A DNA stretch of 64,000 nt. Source: Streptomyces marianii. Lineage in GTDB: Bacteria > Actinomycetota > Actinomycetes > Streptomycetales > Streptomycetaceae. Below are positions 49,910 to 59,235 of this stretch, in pieces. Below the pieces are notes generated by a model. The model saw only the letters and a list, made by a program, of their open reading frames with translations, ran no database searches and was not told the DNA's origin. The DNA lies in the NCBI RefSeq assembly GCF_005795905.1, contig NZ_VAWE01000001.1, positions 5,383,001-5,447,000 on the forward strand, given 5' to 3'. The translations under genes were made by a program, and so were the position numbers. How positions within the stretch are numbered: the stretch's first letter is position 1; every line of letters starts with the position of its first letter.

Positions 49910-50872
49910 TCAGATTGCCCAGTAGGGGCCAGAGACGACGCGGTGCAGCAACTGCACTGGGGCGCCGTCGGGGGTGACCGCGCGCACCTCGAACCGGAGG
50001 TGTCGGCCCTCGGGGACGTCGGCGACGCACAGGAACTGGTGGCCGCCGCCGCCCGGGTGGCTCACCGGGAGGTACGCGGAGGGGTTCTTCCCTGCGGTGT
50101 CGGTCAGGTAGAACCGGCCCTCCACGACGGTGCCCGGCGGGACGTCCTCCTCGAACAGCAGATGCACCAGCGTGGAGTGGCGCCGGGGCCCGGAGTGGAC
50201 GACCGCGTCGATGAACGCCAGGCCGGTCCATTCGGCGCCGATCGCGACGTCCTTGCTGTTGGCCTCATTGAGCAGCTGCGGCATGTCGCCGTCCTCCTCG
50301 ATCTCCTTGGCCGGCGCCGGTGCCGGCGCCTCGGGGGCGGGCTGGCTGGTGGCCCGGGCGACGATGCCGGGAAACACCAGGGTCTTGAACTGCCGGATAC
50401 GCGCGGCGCCCGGGCACGCGGTTCCTCCCGTCGACCACTGCGGGAACATGCTGTGATAGCCGAACCCGGGGTCGTCGTGGCTGCGGCAGATCCGCAGCGG
50501 GACACCGTGGCGCTGGTGCATCCACACGCCCAGGGCGATCAGCTGCTCGATCTGCTCGTCCGTCCATGGGCCGGAGTGCTGCAGGTCCGACGCGGTCTCT
50601 ACGCTCACCGCGCCGGTCCCGTCCGGGCGGCGGTTGGCGCCGGCGTTCGCATCAGCCCGGGTCTCGGTGCCGATGTACTGGCCGAGGTCGCCCTCGAAGC
50701 CGAGCCCGAAGTGACTCTCCAAGCTTGAGCTGTCGCGCCAGAACTCGTAGGTCCTGCGGGCCGTCCAGGGGGCGGCGAGGCTGTGCATGATGAGCTGCGT
50801 CGGCCGGATCGCGGGCTGGCTGTCCGACTCGGGTTGCAGCTCCATCTTGGTGGCGAATGGACACCAGGCCAT
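49910..50872 (-). CDS. Phage endolysin (N-acetylmuramoyl-L-alanine amidase-like)
   Basis: This 320-residue lysin has an N-terminal amidase-2/PGRP-type domain (about 1-170): IMHSLAAPWTARRTYEFWRD (cited within limit), VSVETASDLQHSGPWT and a zinc-site region HSMFPQWSTGGTACPG. The C-terminal ~130 residues form a separate beta domain (LVHLLFEEDVPPGTVVEGRF) that may bind the wall but matches no domain I know. I prefer ATG 50872 (MAWCPFATKME), preceded by GGAGG; ATG 50887 is the longer alternative. Confidence 0.85.
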   Translation of the reverse strand: MAWCPFATKMELQPESDSQPAIRPTQLIMHSLAAPWTARRTYEFWRDSSSLESHFGLGFEGDLGQYIGTETRADANAGANRRPDGTGAVSVETASDLQHSGPWTDEQIEQLIALGVWMHQRHGVPLRICRSHDDPGFGYHSMFPQWSTGGTACPGAARIRQFKTLVFPGIVARATSQPAPEAPAPAPAKEIEEDGDMPQLLNEANSKDVAIGAEWTGLAFIDAVVHSGPRRHSTLVHLLFEEDVPPGTVVEGRFYLTDTAGKNPSAYLPVSHPGGGGHQFLCVADVPEGRHLRFEVRAVTPDGAPVQLLHRVVSGPYWAI

Positions 50873-50935
50873 GAGGCCTCCAGACATGGGGAAGGCCCCG
50901 GCCCTACGGCGCGGGGCACTCGGGGTGGGGGCAGG

Positions 50936-51388
50936 TCAGGCGACTTCGTTGATCGTCACGATCAGCTTCGTGTCGGACTGCAGGAAGGAGCCGTTGCCGG
51001 AGCCGCCGGCTGTGCACGCCCCCTGCAACTTCAAGGTGTGGGAGCCGGCGGACGCCAGGGTGCCGGTCCACTGCTGGGCGATCGTGGCCCGGTCGGCGGT
51101 GTCCATGGCGTACACGGCCAGGCCGCCGGCGTCGGGGGTGCCGTCGACCACGAGCCGGCCGACCATGAGGTTGGTGCCGGACGTGGTGGACACGACCGCG
51201 TCGAAGATCGCCTCCGCTTTGAACTTGGCGTTGGCGGCGGCTGTGTCGAACGTGACCGTCGCGCCCGGGATATCGGCGTACGTGGTCGTCGACACGGCCA
51301 GAGCGCCGCTCGCGGCGCCCTCGAAGAACCGGGGTTGGACGCGCTCCATCTGCCCCGCGGTCAGCGTCTGTCCGGCGAAGAACGGCAT
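50936..51388 (-). CDS. Phage tail-associated protein
   Basis: This 150-residue protein starts MPFFAGQTLTAGQMERVQPR. The family opening FFAGQTLTAGQ is widespread among actinophage minor structural proteins, and the rest is a beta-sandwich-like domain with Thr/Ala-rich strands. It lies between the large tail protein and the endolysin, the usual place for a receptor or fibre protein. Confidence 0.65.
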   Translation of the reverse strand: MPFFAGQTLTAGQMERVQPRFFEGAASGALAVSTTTYADIPGATVTFDTAAANAKFKAEAIFDAVVSTTSGTNLMVGRLVVDGTPDAGGLAVYAMDTADRATIAQQWTGTLASAGSHTLKLQGACTAGGSGNGSFLQSDTKLIVTINEVA

Positions 51389-51403
51389 CGGGTCTCCTCT
51401 CGG

Positions 51404-54400
51404 TCAGAGCGCCAGGCGCAGAGGATTGGCGAGGGCCAGGGCCGTGCCGAGGGCGTGGGACTTGCTGATGCCGTTCACGGAGCGCTGGCTGATCGTCAGC
51501 GTCTGCGGGTTGAGCACGGCGAAGTTGTCGTAGGAGACGATCGGGTTGGTGTCGGTGTTCGTGGACGCCAGGATCGAGCGCATACCGAGCGTCCCGGCCG
51601 CTGCCAGGTCGGTATCGGTGGCGACTACCTGCCAGTAGTCCGGCTCTGTCCCGGAGGCCAGCCACGCGCGGGCCCGCAGTGTCGAGCCGAAGCCCTGGAA
51701 CCGCAGCCGGAAGTACGTGCCGGCTACGTGCGTCAGCGCGGTGGTGAAGCTGCTTCCGACCGTGGCCTCTGCGGCGGCCACCCGCTTGCGGATGGTGAGG
51801 ATCACGGCGGCCGCGGTCGTGAGCTCCAGCCTGGCCATGTACAGGTTGTCGGAGTCGACTGCGCGCGCCATCAGCCCGGCGAACTGGCTGCCGCCGGACG
51901 CGAGGTCGTTCGTCGTGAGGTCCACGACCATGTCGAAGTCCGGGCTCGTGGCGGGGACCGACGAGCGGCGGGACACGTTCGTCGACGTCATGGTGTGCGT
52001 TCCCGCCGATCCGGTGACGTCGAAGTTCGCGGCAGTGCCGCCGGCGTTCGTCCACGCCTGGCCGCTCGTCGCGCTGCCCCAGCCATCCGTCACCGAGCGC
52101 GTGAACGTGTCGGAGACGCTGGACGCGCACGCAGAGACCGTGACCACCTCCCCGCCCGCCCGCACGTCGAACGGGAAGTCGCTCGCGAAGTCGGCCGTAG
52201 TGATCCAGCGTGGGCAGTCGTTGGACAGCACCGACCATGAGGTGTCGTCGGAGTCGACGGCCACCGTCAGCTCCGAGCCGTCCGTGTCCAGCCGGCCGAG
52301 GGCGTCGTCCTCCAGGACGCCCACCGTCCACGGGCCAGCCGGGGCGCAGTTGAACCAGAGGTCCCACGTGTACTGGTCCAGGACCTCGGTGTAGCCCTGG
52401 ACCAGCTGGTCGATGGTGTCCGGCGGCAGCCACGCCGGCGGGTTGTCGATGGTGAGCCGGTCACCGAGGTCCATCAACAGCGCGTCGGGGATGAGGTGCG
52501 GCGCAGCATGCAGCATCACGTGCACGGTCGGGTACCGGGCCTCGTCCCACGTGCCGAGCGCCATCCTCCAGCCCGCGATCTGCTGCGTCTGTGCGTCGAG
52601 GGCCAGGGACAGGGTCACAGACTCCTCGTACGGCCCGACGCCTCCGTCCTCCGGGGGCAAGACCGACATGGGGCCTTCCTCGAGGACCGCCCGTCCCTCG
52701 CTCCCACCGTCCCGCTTCACGGTGACGTCGTTCCGCAGCCTCTGGTCGTCCTCGACAGGCTCCAGTGGCGGCCCGACCTCTCCCGGCGCCTCGTAGTCCA
52801 GAGCCAGGGCCACCGCCTGATTCTCCAGACTGGACCGGTCCCGGTACACCAGGCCCAGGCGCTCGCGGTGCTCGTAGAGGATCCCGCCGTCGCTCGCCGG
52901 TACCTCCTCCAGAAGGTCCATGAGCGGTGCCGGGCGCTGCGGGCCCATGAGCTCGCTGGAGCGGGTGACGTCGCCGTCCACCCACACCAGGTCCAGGGCG
53001 CCGGGCTCTTCCCGCGCGAGGCGGTCCAGGCGGCCGAGCGCCGTCTCGCCGGCGAATCCATCGTCGGCGCCTTCGTAGATGGTGACGCCGGGCGAGGTGC
53101 CGCTGCCGGCGACGTCGAAGGCAGCCAGGTGCCCGATGGCCATGCCCTCGGTGGCGGCAGCCCAGTCCGCGGCCACGCCAACCGCCGCGCCGGGCACGCC
53201 GGTGTAGATGGTCGCCGCGGTCCACGTTCCGCCGCTGTTGGTGATGTCCCGCCAGTTCGCGCACAGGTTCGTCTGCCCGCCTCCGGCGTCGGAGACGAAC
53301 AAGGCCAGCCGGTTCCACACGCCGACGAAGTCGGCGAGCGCGGTCGCGTTGTTGAACAGGAAGAACGCGAGGACGTCACCGGAGGTGTCGCGGGCCTCGA
53401 TCCGGATGCCCGCGGTGCTGGCGTACACGATCGCGGTGCGCATCGTGGAGCCGGCCACGGTGACGCGCATGATCTCGGTCTGGGAGCCGGGCATGGTGTC
53501 CAGCTTGTACACGAACTCGACCTGCCATCCCGACGCCGTGCTGCGGGGGATCGTGCCCCGGATCCGGGCCGGGTTTCTCAGTGCCGGCAGGGCCGAGGAA
53601 CCGGCCAGGGTGTCGTTGGCCTCGAAGTCCAGGCCGCTGAGGTTGAGCGGGGCGACACCAGGCAGCGTGCTGTAGGCCTGGGTGGCGTCCTTGCCCTCCT
53701 CCAAGGGCCAGTAGGCGAGCGGCCCGCCGGAGGGGATGCGGCGGCGCAGCGTCGACGCCAAGGGCTTCTTGCCCTGGCCCATGCGCCGTTGGATCCCGGC
53801 GGCCTCGATCGGCACGTACACGTCCTCGCCGGACACGTCCCAGCGGGCCGGCCACGACGACACCTCGGCGTGGGCCCGGTACTCGCGGTCGGTGATCTCC
53901 GCTGCGCCGGCCAGTGTCCACGTGCGGCCCGCGGGATCGGCGAACGAGGTGGTGCCTTCGGGCAGGCTGCGGAAGTCCGGGTTGGCGACGGCGCTGCCGT
54001 CGATCCCCGAGCGGATCTCGGCCCGGTGGACGCGGCCGCGGATCGGTGTCCGTACGGGGCTGGTAGTCGGGATGCCGGGAGCGATCTGCAGCGCGGTGGT
54101 GCTGCTGAAGATGGACGTCGTGCCGGCTGTCGTCACTGTCGACAGCGTCGTCCACGGGCCGTCGAGCGACTCGGCCCAGTACAGGGTGGACGTCCTGCCT
54201 CCCGACCCGTTGTTCACGTCCAGCGTCACTCGGAACGCTGCGCGGCGCAGGCCGCCGGGGATGGTGGCCATGTGGAACAACGCTGAGGCGTCTGTACCGG
54301 CCGTTGTCCAGTTGAAGATCAGAGACCCGTTGAAGACGCGGAGGACGTAGGACCTCTGCCCGTCGGTCGTCGACCACTTGCCGATCAGTGACTGGCTGCG

Positions 54401-54787
54401 GGCCACGTACCAGTCGGCCGTTGCCTCCACTCGGATGTCGATGTCGCCGGTGATGTCCAGCGCTGCGTTGTCCGGGGTGGCGATGAGGTCGGCCGCCTCG
54501 CCGGACAGTGACAGGTACGACTCGGGCCCGGGCACGCTGATCCTGATCGGGGTGTTGCGGCCGATCAGCCCGTAGTACGGGGACAGCGGGTTACGCGGGC
54601 TGTACTTGCCCAGCCTGTTGTTCAGCTGCAGGGACACCTTGGTCGGGTCCGTGCGCGTGCCCTCGTCCTTGCGGCCGCGCTCGATGGTGATCGGCGAGCG
54701 GGTGTAGACGTCATCGGTGATGTCTGTCCACACCACGCCGATCAGCAGCTCGGTGCGCACGTCCAGGACGTCGACTGGGAATGTCAC
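51404..54787 (-). CDS. Large phage minor tail protein
   Basis: This 1127-residue protein opens with a tail-hub-like region (VDVLDVRTELLIGVVWTDIT, RSPITIERGRKDEGTRTDPT). Internal LamG/concanavalin-like beta domains that may bind carbohydrate are suggested around residues 120-220, 390-560 and 890-1060 (WSTTDGQRSYVLRVF, SGSDFDMVV-type strands). Its position right after the tape measure gene is that of a distal tail/tail-fibre protein. Single-gene size and repeated lectin-like segments suggest host wall recognition. Confidence 0.8.
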   Translation of the reverse strand: MTFPVDVLDVRTELLIGVVWTDITDDVYTRSPITIERGRKDEGTRTDPTKVSLQLNNRLGKYSPRNPLSPYYGLIGRNTPIRISVPGPESYLSLSGEAADLIATPDNAALDITGDIDIRVEATADWYVARSQSLIGKWSTTDGQRSYVLRVFNGSLIFNWTTAGTDASALFHMATIPGGLRRAAFRVTLDVNNGSGGRTSTLYWAESLDGPWTTLSTVTTAGTTSIFSSTTALQIAPGIPTTSPVRTPIRGRVHRAEIRSGIDGSAVANPDFRSLPEGTTSFADPAGRTWTLAGAAEITDREYRAHAEVSSWPARWDVSGEDVYVPIEAAGIQRRMGQGKKPLASTLRRRIPSGGPLAYWPLEEGKDATQAYSTLPGVAPLNLSGLDFEANDTLAGSSALPALRNPARIRGTIPRSTASGWQVEFVYKLDTMPGSQTEIMRVTVAGSTMRTAIVYASTAGIRIEARDTSGDVLAFFLFNNATALADFVGVWNRLALFVSDAGGGQTNLCANWRDITNSGGTWTAATIYTGVPGAAVGVAADWAAATEGMAIGHLAAFDVAGSGTSPGVTIYEGADDGFAGETALGRLDRLAREEPGALDLVWVDGDVTRSSELMGPQRPAPLMDLLEEVPASDGGILYEHRERLGLVYRDRSSLENQAVALALDYEAPGEVGPPLEPVEDDQRLRNDVTVKRDGGSEGRAVLEEGPMSVLPPEDGGVGPYEESVTLSLALDAQTQQIAGWRMALGTWDEARYPTVHVMLHAAPHLIPDALLMDLGDRLTIDNPPAWLPPDTIDQLVQGYTEVLDQYTWDLWFNCAPAGPWTVGVLEDDALGRLDTDGSELTVAVDSDDTSWSVLSNDCPRWITTADFASDFPFDVRAGGEVVTVSACASSVSDTFTRSVTDGWGSATSGQAWTNAGGTAANFDVTGSAGTHTMTSTNVSRRSSVPATSPDFDMVVDLTTNDLASGGSQFAGLMARAVDSDNLYMARLELTTAAAVILTIRKRVAAAEATVGSSFTTALTHVAGTYFRLRFQGFGSTLRARAWLASGTEPDYWQVVATDTDLAAAGTLGMRSILASTNTDTNPIVSYDNFAVLNPQTLTISQRSVNGISKSHALGTALALANPLRLAL

Positions 54788-54801
54788 GGCGGCCCCCTTC
54801 T

Positions 54802-56997
54802 CTACTGGCCGAAGGCCACCTGTACGTTGCCGCGGCCGTCGACTCGAACGATCTTCTGGATGGCGGTCTTCATCGCGCCGTCCGCGCCGGTGAAGTCGAA
54901 CCGGACGAGCACGAGCCCGCCGGGCCCGCCGGTCCGGCTCAGTGGTGCGGCGGTGGGCGCCATCTGGTGGCCGGCTGCCATGGCGGCCGCCGCGGAAGGT
55001 GCTTGGACAAGGTCCGTCATGGTCTTGTCCAGGACGGCTCTGTTATCGACGGCGCCCTGGGCGATGCCGGGCGGGATCCAGTGGCCGACCTCGGCGGCCA
55101 GCACCTTGGAAGGTGACGCGATGCCGAGTGCCTTGGCGATCGGCCCCGGGATCATGCCTTTCGCGAATCCGATCAACGCGCTCCTCAGCCAGCCGCCCAT
55201 GCTCTTGATCCCGTTCCAGAGGCCGCGGACGACGTCCGCGCCCTTGCTGTAGAGCAGGCTGCCGAGGTTGCCGACGGCAGACATGATCTTGCTTGGGAGG
55301 CTGCGCACGTAGCTGATCAGGCCGAGTGCCTTGCTCACCACGCCGGACTTGATGCGGTCCCAGTGCCGCAGGAAGAACGACACGATCGGCATGCCCGTGA
55401 TGAACCGGAGGATCATGGAGCCGACTGCCTTGATCTTGGCCCAGACCCAGTCCCAGGCGGCGCCGGTCCACTTCTTGACCTTGTCCCAGTTCGCGATGAT
55501 CAGGGCGACCAGGCCGACGATGAGGGCGATGACCCAGCCGACGGGGCCCATGGCGATCAGCCACTGTGCAGCCATCGTCACGGCCCACGCGATGGCGCGC
55601 GCGGCCATGATGGCGAACTGCGCCACGGCCGTGAGACTGGCCCGGACGACGGCCGCGACCCACGTGCCGATCGAGACCAGCGCGGAACCCACCCACGCCG
55701 CGGCGGTCGTGGCTGCGGACGCTACCGCGCCGGCGGCGATCCGTACGTACGCCATGAGCCCGATGGCCATCATCCGGCTCCAGTTGCCGATCACGGTCCA
55801 CGCCGAGGCGGACATGACGGCATGCGCAGCCGACACGACCGTGGAGACAGCCGAGTAGGTGATCATCGCGGCCTTCACGGTGAGCACCAGCGCCGCCAGC
55901 CCCGCAAGGGTGTAGGCGAGCGGCTCCATCACGGCCTGGTTGCGCATGGCGAACTGGACGAACGTGCCGGCTGCCTCGCCCAGGTCACCGATCAGCTTCC
56001 GTTTGAAGGACTCGAGGGCTGCCTGGGGATTGTCGCCTACAGCCGCCGCCATCCGGTTGGCTGCCCCTGCCGCCTTGTCCATGCCGGCTGAAGCGGCTGC
56101 AGTCGCCGGATCGAGGGCGAACAGCGATTGCCCCATCACGTTGCCTGGGTCGCCGAACAAGGCGGCCGCGGCGTTGAGCTTGACCTGCTCCGAGGACGTC
56201 CCCCTCAAGGCATCCATGGTCATCTGCAGGGCTTGCTCTGCGGAGGCACCGCCCTTGTTGAGCAGCTTGGCCATGGTCTGGGAGTTGAGACCGATCGACT
56301 TGAACGCGTCGTCCACGGCTGTACCACCAGCAAGGGCGCGCTCACCGAACTGGCCGAGAGCGTCGGCAACCTGGTCGCTGTCCCGGGCACCGGCCTTCAT
56401 GGCCTGGGAAATCAAGCCGACCGCGGTCTGCCCATCAAGGCCCACACGCTTGAACTGAATGCTGTACTCGTTGAAGGTCTCCAGCAGATCGCCAGCCTTA
56501 TCCGCCGATCCCTGCAGCCCGACGGTGATGATGTCGAACGCCTCGTCTGCCGAGTCCGCCAGGCCAGTACGCATGAGCTGGCCAGCCGCGGCAGTCGCCA
56601 TGTTCAGGTCCTGATCGAAGGTCTCGGCGATCGCCAGAGCCTTGGTCGTGATCCCCTCCAGGCCGCCCTCTGCCTGGCTGACGTCGCCGATGTTCTTGTA
56701 GACGCCGCGGATCGCCTCGTTGACCGTCTGGATTGAGTCGCCCCACGCGTTCTCGTACACGCTGGCTGCGACCTCGGACAGCTCAGCGGCCTCCGCCGGG
56801 CCGACGCCCAGCTGCGCGGCCAGCTTGTCCCCCGCGGCCTCCGCGTCGAGGTTGGCCATGATGCCGACCCCGAGCGCGGCGGCGAACCCGGCGCCGGCGG
56901 TCGCCGCGGCGGTGTTGAGTCGTTCCGCGAACTGGCCCACCTCTCCGGACGCCCGGTCTCGGGCCACGAGGTTGAACACGAGAGAGGTGTCCGACAC
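54802..56997 (-). CDS. Phage tail tape measure protein
   Basis: This 731-residue protein starts MSDTSLVFNLVARDRASGEV, typical of TP901-type tape measures. A helical first half follows (TVNEAIRGVYKNIGDVSQAE, AGDLLETFNEYSIQFKRVGL). Central hydrophobic segments are probably extruded into the host membrane (ITYSAVSTVVSAAHAVMSAS; VGWVIALIVGLVALIIANW). The length predicts a fairly short flexible tail. ATG 56997 is 6 bp from the stop of the frameshifted chaperone. Confidence 0.93.
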   Translation of the reverse strand: MSDTSLVFNLVARDRASGEVGQFAERLNTAAATAGAGFAAALGVGIMANLDAEAAGDKLAAQLGVGPAEAAELSEVAASVYENAWGDSIQTVNEAIRGVYKNIGDVSQAEGGLEGITTKALAIAETFDQDLNMATAAAGQLMRTGLADSADEAFDIITVGLQGSADKAGDLLETFNEYSIQFKRVGLDGQTAVGLISQAMKAGARDSDQVADALGQFGERALAGGTAVDDAFKSIGLNSQTMAKLLNKGGASAEQALQMTMDALRGTSSEQVKLNAAAALFGDPGNVMGQSLFALDPATAAASAGMDKAAGAANRMAAAVGDNPQAALESFKRKLIGDLGEAAGTFVQFAMRNQAVMEPLAYTLAGLAALVLTVKAAMITYSAVSTVVSAAHAVMSASAWTVIGNWSRMMAIGLMAYVRIAAGAVASAATTAAAWVGSALVSIGTWVAAVVRASLTAVAQFAIMAARAIAWAVTMAAQWLIAMGPVGWVIALIVGLVALIIANWDKVKKWTGAAWDWVWAKIKAVGSMILRFITGMPIVSFFLRHWDRIKSGVVSKALGLISYVRSLPSKIMSAVGNLGSLLYSKGADVVRGLWNGIKSMGGWLRSALIGFAKGMIPGPIAKALGIASPSKVLAAEVGHWIPPGIAQGAVDNRAVLDKTMTDLVQAPSAAAAMAAGHQMAPTAAPLSRTGGPGGLVLVRFDFTGADGAMKTAIQKIVRVDGRGNVQVAFGQ

Positions 56998-57003
56998 CGT
57001 CGC

Positions 57004-57177
57004 TCAACTCCTCTTCATCTTGGCTTCGGCCTCGTCCATCTGCCGCTTGTAGTCGTCGAGCCAGTCCAGGTAGGCGTCGGTCTCCTGGACGGTGAAGGTG
57101 TCCCAGTCGCGGGCCAGGATCCCGAGCAGATGCGCAGCGTTGCCCAGCTGCGCTAGTCGGCGACTGGCAGCTGGGCT
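57004..57177 (-). CDS. Tail assembly chaperone, -1 frameshift extension (gpGT-like)
   Basis: This is the -1 reading frame that follows the slippery site and adds 57 residues (SPAASRRLAQLGNAAHLLGI, then ARDWDTFTVQETDAYLDWLD) to the first 129 residues of the chaperone, giving a predicted 186-residue fusion. It has no good start of its own. In long-tailed phages the fusion binds the tape measure while the short form binds tail-tube subunits. Confidence 0.85.
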   Translation of the reverse strand, partial: SPAASRRLAQLGNAAHLLGILARDWDTFTVQETDAYLDWLDDYKRQMDEAEAKMKRS

Positions 57178-57563
57178 TTTCCCGCCTCCTCGTCGTCGTC
57201 GATGGCGTCGGCGATGTGCTTCTCGAAGGTGGCCAGCGCGGCCGCCAGCTGGTCGCCGTGGAGGTTCTCCTTGGCGTCGTCGCGCATCCGCTCCCACTCC
57301 TGCTTCGAGTACTCGAGCTTGAGCTCGTCCCACTCGAAGTCCACGTCCTCCCACCGCAGCTTCGGGTGCTGCCGGCGCAGGAAGACGAACAGCAGCGCGC
57401 GGCGGCACAGGCTGTTGCCCTTGAGGACGGCCTGCGTGAACTCGGCGTAGTCCTTGCCGGTGCGGCGCTCGATGTCCTCGCGCTCCACGGACAGCAGCCC
57501 ACGGCGCGGGTTGTACTTCCAGCGAGACGGCTCCTGCCCCTCGGGCTGGTAGATCAGGTACAT
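57153..57563 (-). CDS. Tail assembly chaperone, unshifted form (gpG-like)
   Basis: This 136-residue protein starts MYLIYQPEGQEPSRWKYNPR at ATG 57563 and is rich in charged helices (DFEWDELKLEYSKQEWERMR). Small size and position between tail tube and tape measure match the gpG class. It ends in a short unshifted tail (AQLPVAD). Confidence 0.85.
   Translation of the reverse strand: MYLIYQPEGQEPSRWKYNPRRGLLSVEREDIERRTGKDYAEFTQAVLKGNSLCRRALLFVFLRRQHPKLRWEDVDFEWDELKLEYSKQEWERMRDDAKENLHGDQLAAALATFEKHIADAIDDDEEAGKAQLPVAD
57177..57183 (-). promoter_or_regulatory. Programmed -1 ribosomal frameshift slippery heptamer G GGA AAA
   Basis: The heptamer GGGAAAA is phased as G-GGA-AAA in the chaperone frame (codons 128-129), the canonical X-XXY-YYZ pattern. 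A -1 slip enters the open downstream frame. The zero frame ends only 7 codons later. Confidence 0.9.
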
Positions 57564-57571
57564 CGGTCTCC

Positions 57572-58081
57572 CTATCGGGCCCGGGCGGCGATCCGCCGGG
57601 CCATCGACTCCATGGCGTCGACCACGGCCGCCCTGGCGTTGGCCGCGATGCCGTCCATGGAGTTGTCGAACCAGTGGTTGCGGCCGTACTGGGTGACCCA
57701 CGAGTCGGCCCGCCCGTACACCAGGTGCCGCCAACCGCGCGGGCGGTTGGTGCGCTTGGGGGCGTTCGGGAAGCGCCGGACGTTCTTGGTCTTGAAGGCC
57801 TTCACGCGGGCGCCGGTCCAGCGGCCGCCCAGCTTCACCTCGGGCCGGATCTTCCGGGCGATCGATGACCGGAGCGCGGGCGCGGTGCCAAGGCCGGCCG
57901 AGGACATGGCCATGATGGCGCTCTTGGCCTCCGCGGCCGCGGGCTTGAGCGCCTCGCGCATGTTCCGCGCGAGCTCCTTGCGGAGCTCCTTACCGTCCTC
58001 CTCCGCGCGGAGCGCCCGGGTGAGGGACATGAGTCCCTCGTGGGTCTCCACGCGGATCTCGAACGGCGGCTGCCCGGGCAT
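57572..58081 (-). CDS. Phage head-tail/neck protein (HK97 gp10-like)
   Basis: This 169-residue basic protein starts MPGQPPFEIRVETHEGLMSL. A helical N-terminal half (ELRKELARNMREALKPAAAE) precedes a basic C-terminal part (RRFPNAPKRTNRPRGWRHLV) ending in a helix. The pattern resembles HK97 gp10 tail-completion proteins. ATG 58081 overlaps the previous stop (ATGA). Confidence 0.6.
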   Translation of the reverse strand: MPGQPPFEIRVETHEGLMSLTRALRAEEDGKELRKELARNMREALKPAAAEAKSAIMAMSSAGLGTAPALRSSIARKIRPEVKLGGRWTGARVKAFKTKNVRRFPNAPKRTNRPRGWRHLVYGRADSWVTQYGRNHWFDNSMDGIAANARAAVVDAMESMARRIAARAR

Positions 58082-58491
58082 CAGCTGGTCGCCCGGGACA
58101 CGGCCCCCGACGTCGGGTAGCTGACGGACACGGAGGCCTCGTCGCCCACGGAGCCCTCGATCGGGTTCCAGCCCTTGATGAGCACGTTGCCCGAGTACGC
58201 CGGGTTGGAAGTGGTGGTGGTGCCCTGGTTGAGCTTCGCCGTGAAGGGGACGACCTGCCCGAGGAGCGGCCACATGATCGAGTCGATCTCGGTCGCGGCG
58301 ACGTCCTGCAGGAACTCGATGCCGAGCTCGCCGGACTTGAGCCCACCGAGGACTTCCTTCCAGCCCTGCGAGGCGTAGGTGGTGACGTCCTTGTCCTCCA
58401 CCTCCACCGTGAGCTCCACCTTGCGGGTCCGGTCGTTGAGGTTGTTGCTGTTCAGCTCGAGGTGAGCTGCGAGCAGCACCATCATGGCCAT
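58081..58491 (-). CDS. Tail-tube-like protein, short paralog
   Basis: This 136-residue protein starts MAMMVLLAAHLELNSNNLND. The motif VEVEDKDVTTYASQGWKEVL followed by GGL is shared with the neighbouring 245-residue protein. The remainder is beta-rich (YSGNVLIKGWNPIEGSVGDE), consistent with a tail-tube monomer. Confidence 0.75.
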   Translation of the reverse strand: MAMMVLLAAHLELNSNNLNDRTRKVELTVEVEDKDVTTYASQGWKEVLGGLKSGELGIEFLQDVAATEIDSIMWPLLGQVVPFTAKLNQGTTTTSNPAYSGNVLIKGWNPIEGSVGDEASVSVSYPTSGAVSRATS

Positions 58492-58497
58492 GAGTGA

Positions 58498-59235
58498 TCA
58501 CCTAATTCCCAGTGCGAGGGCGAACATGAACGAGGGCGTGGAGCCGGAGATGGTCCAGGACGCCCGGTACCAGGTGTCTGCGACGGGCGATCCGCCAGTG
58601 CGCAGGATCTGTCCGCCGGCCGCGGTCGCCGCGGTGAAGGACAGCTGAGTGGCAGGAGAGGAGAAGTTGCCGTCCACATCCGACTCCACCTCTACGGTGA
58701 TCGTCGGCGAGCTCGTGCCGCTGACCGAGAGGACGTGCAGCGCCGCGTACAGGCTCTGCCCTGCCGCGACCGAGCCCAGTTCGACGCCGGCGCTGTCGCC
58801 CGACGACGTCCTGGCGGTGCCCGGGGCGTGCTCGAACACACCCCGCACCAGCGGCCACGAGCCCTTGGCCGACCCGGTCCACGGGGCGATCTCGCCGACC
58901 GCGTCGCCCAGCTTGTAGTCGGCGCGCAGCGCCCGGGTGAAGTACGTCAGGTCGCCGACGGCGGCTCCGTCCGGGCCGATGGTCCACGGGCCGACGGCTC
59001 CGAGCTCGGCCCACGAGACGTTGTCGACCTTGCCCGGGTCGCCGGCTTCCCACTGGCCCTCGCCAGCGATGTCGCTCGAGGCCAGGCCACCGAGGACTTC
59101 CTTCCAGCCCTGCGACCCGTAGTTGGTGGCGTCCTTGTCCTCCACCTCGGACGTGATCTCGACCTTGTTGGATCGGCCCGTCAGATCCGCGCCCGCGGTG
59201 AACAGCCGCACGTCGGTGAGGATGAACTTGCCCAT
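58498..59235 (-). CDS. Tail-tube-like protein, long paralog
   Basis: This 245-residue protein starts MGKFILTDVRLFTAGADLTG and has the shared motif EVEDKDATNYGSQGWKEVLG. A tube-like beta domain covers residues 1-140. An extra C-terminal domain of about 100 residues (beta-sandwich: LYAALHVLSVSGTSSPTITV) may decorate the tail. ATG 59235 overlaps the previous stop (ATGA). Confidence 0.75.
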   Translation of the reverse strand: MGKFILTDVRLFTAGADLTGRSNKVEITSEVEDKDATNYGSQGWKEVLGGLASSDIAGEGQWEAGDPGKVDNVSWAELGAVGPWTIGPDGAAVGDLTYFTRALRADYKLGDAVGEIAPWTGSAKGSWPLVRGVFEHAPGTARTSSGDSAGVELGSVAAGQSLYAALHVLSVSGTSSPTITVEVESDVDGNFSSPATQLSFTAATAAGGQILRTGGSPVADTWYRASWTISGSTPSFMFALALGIR

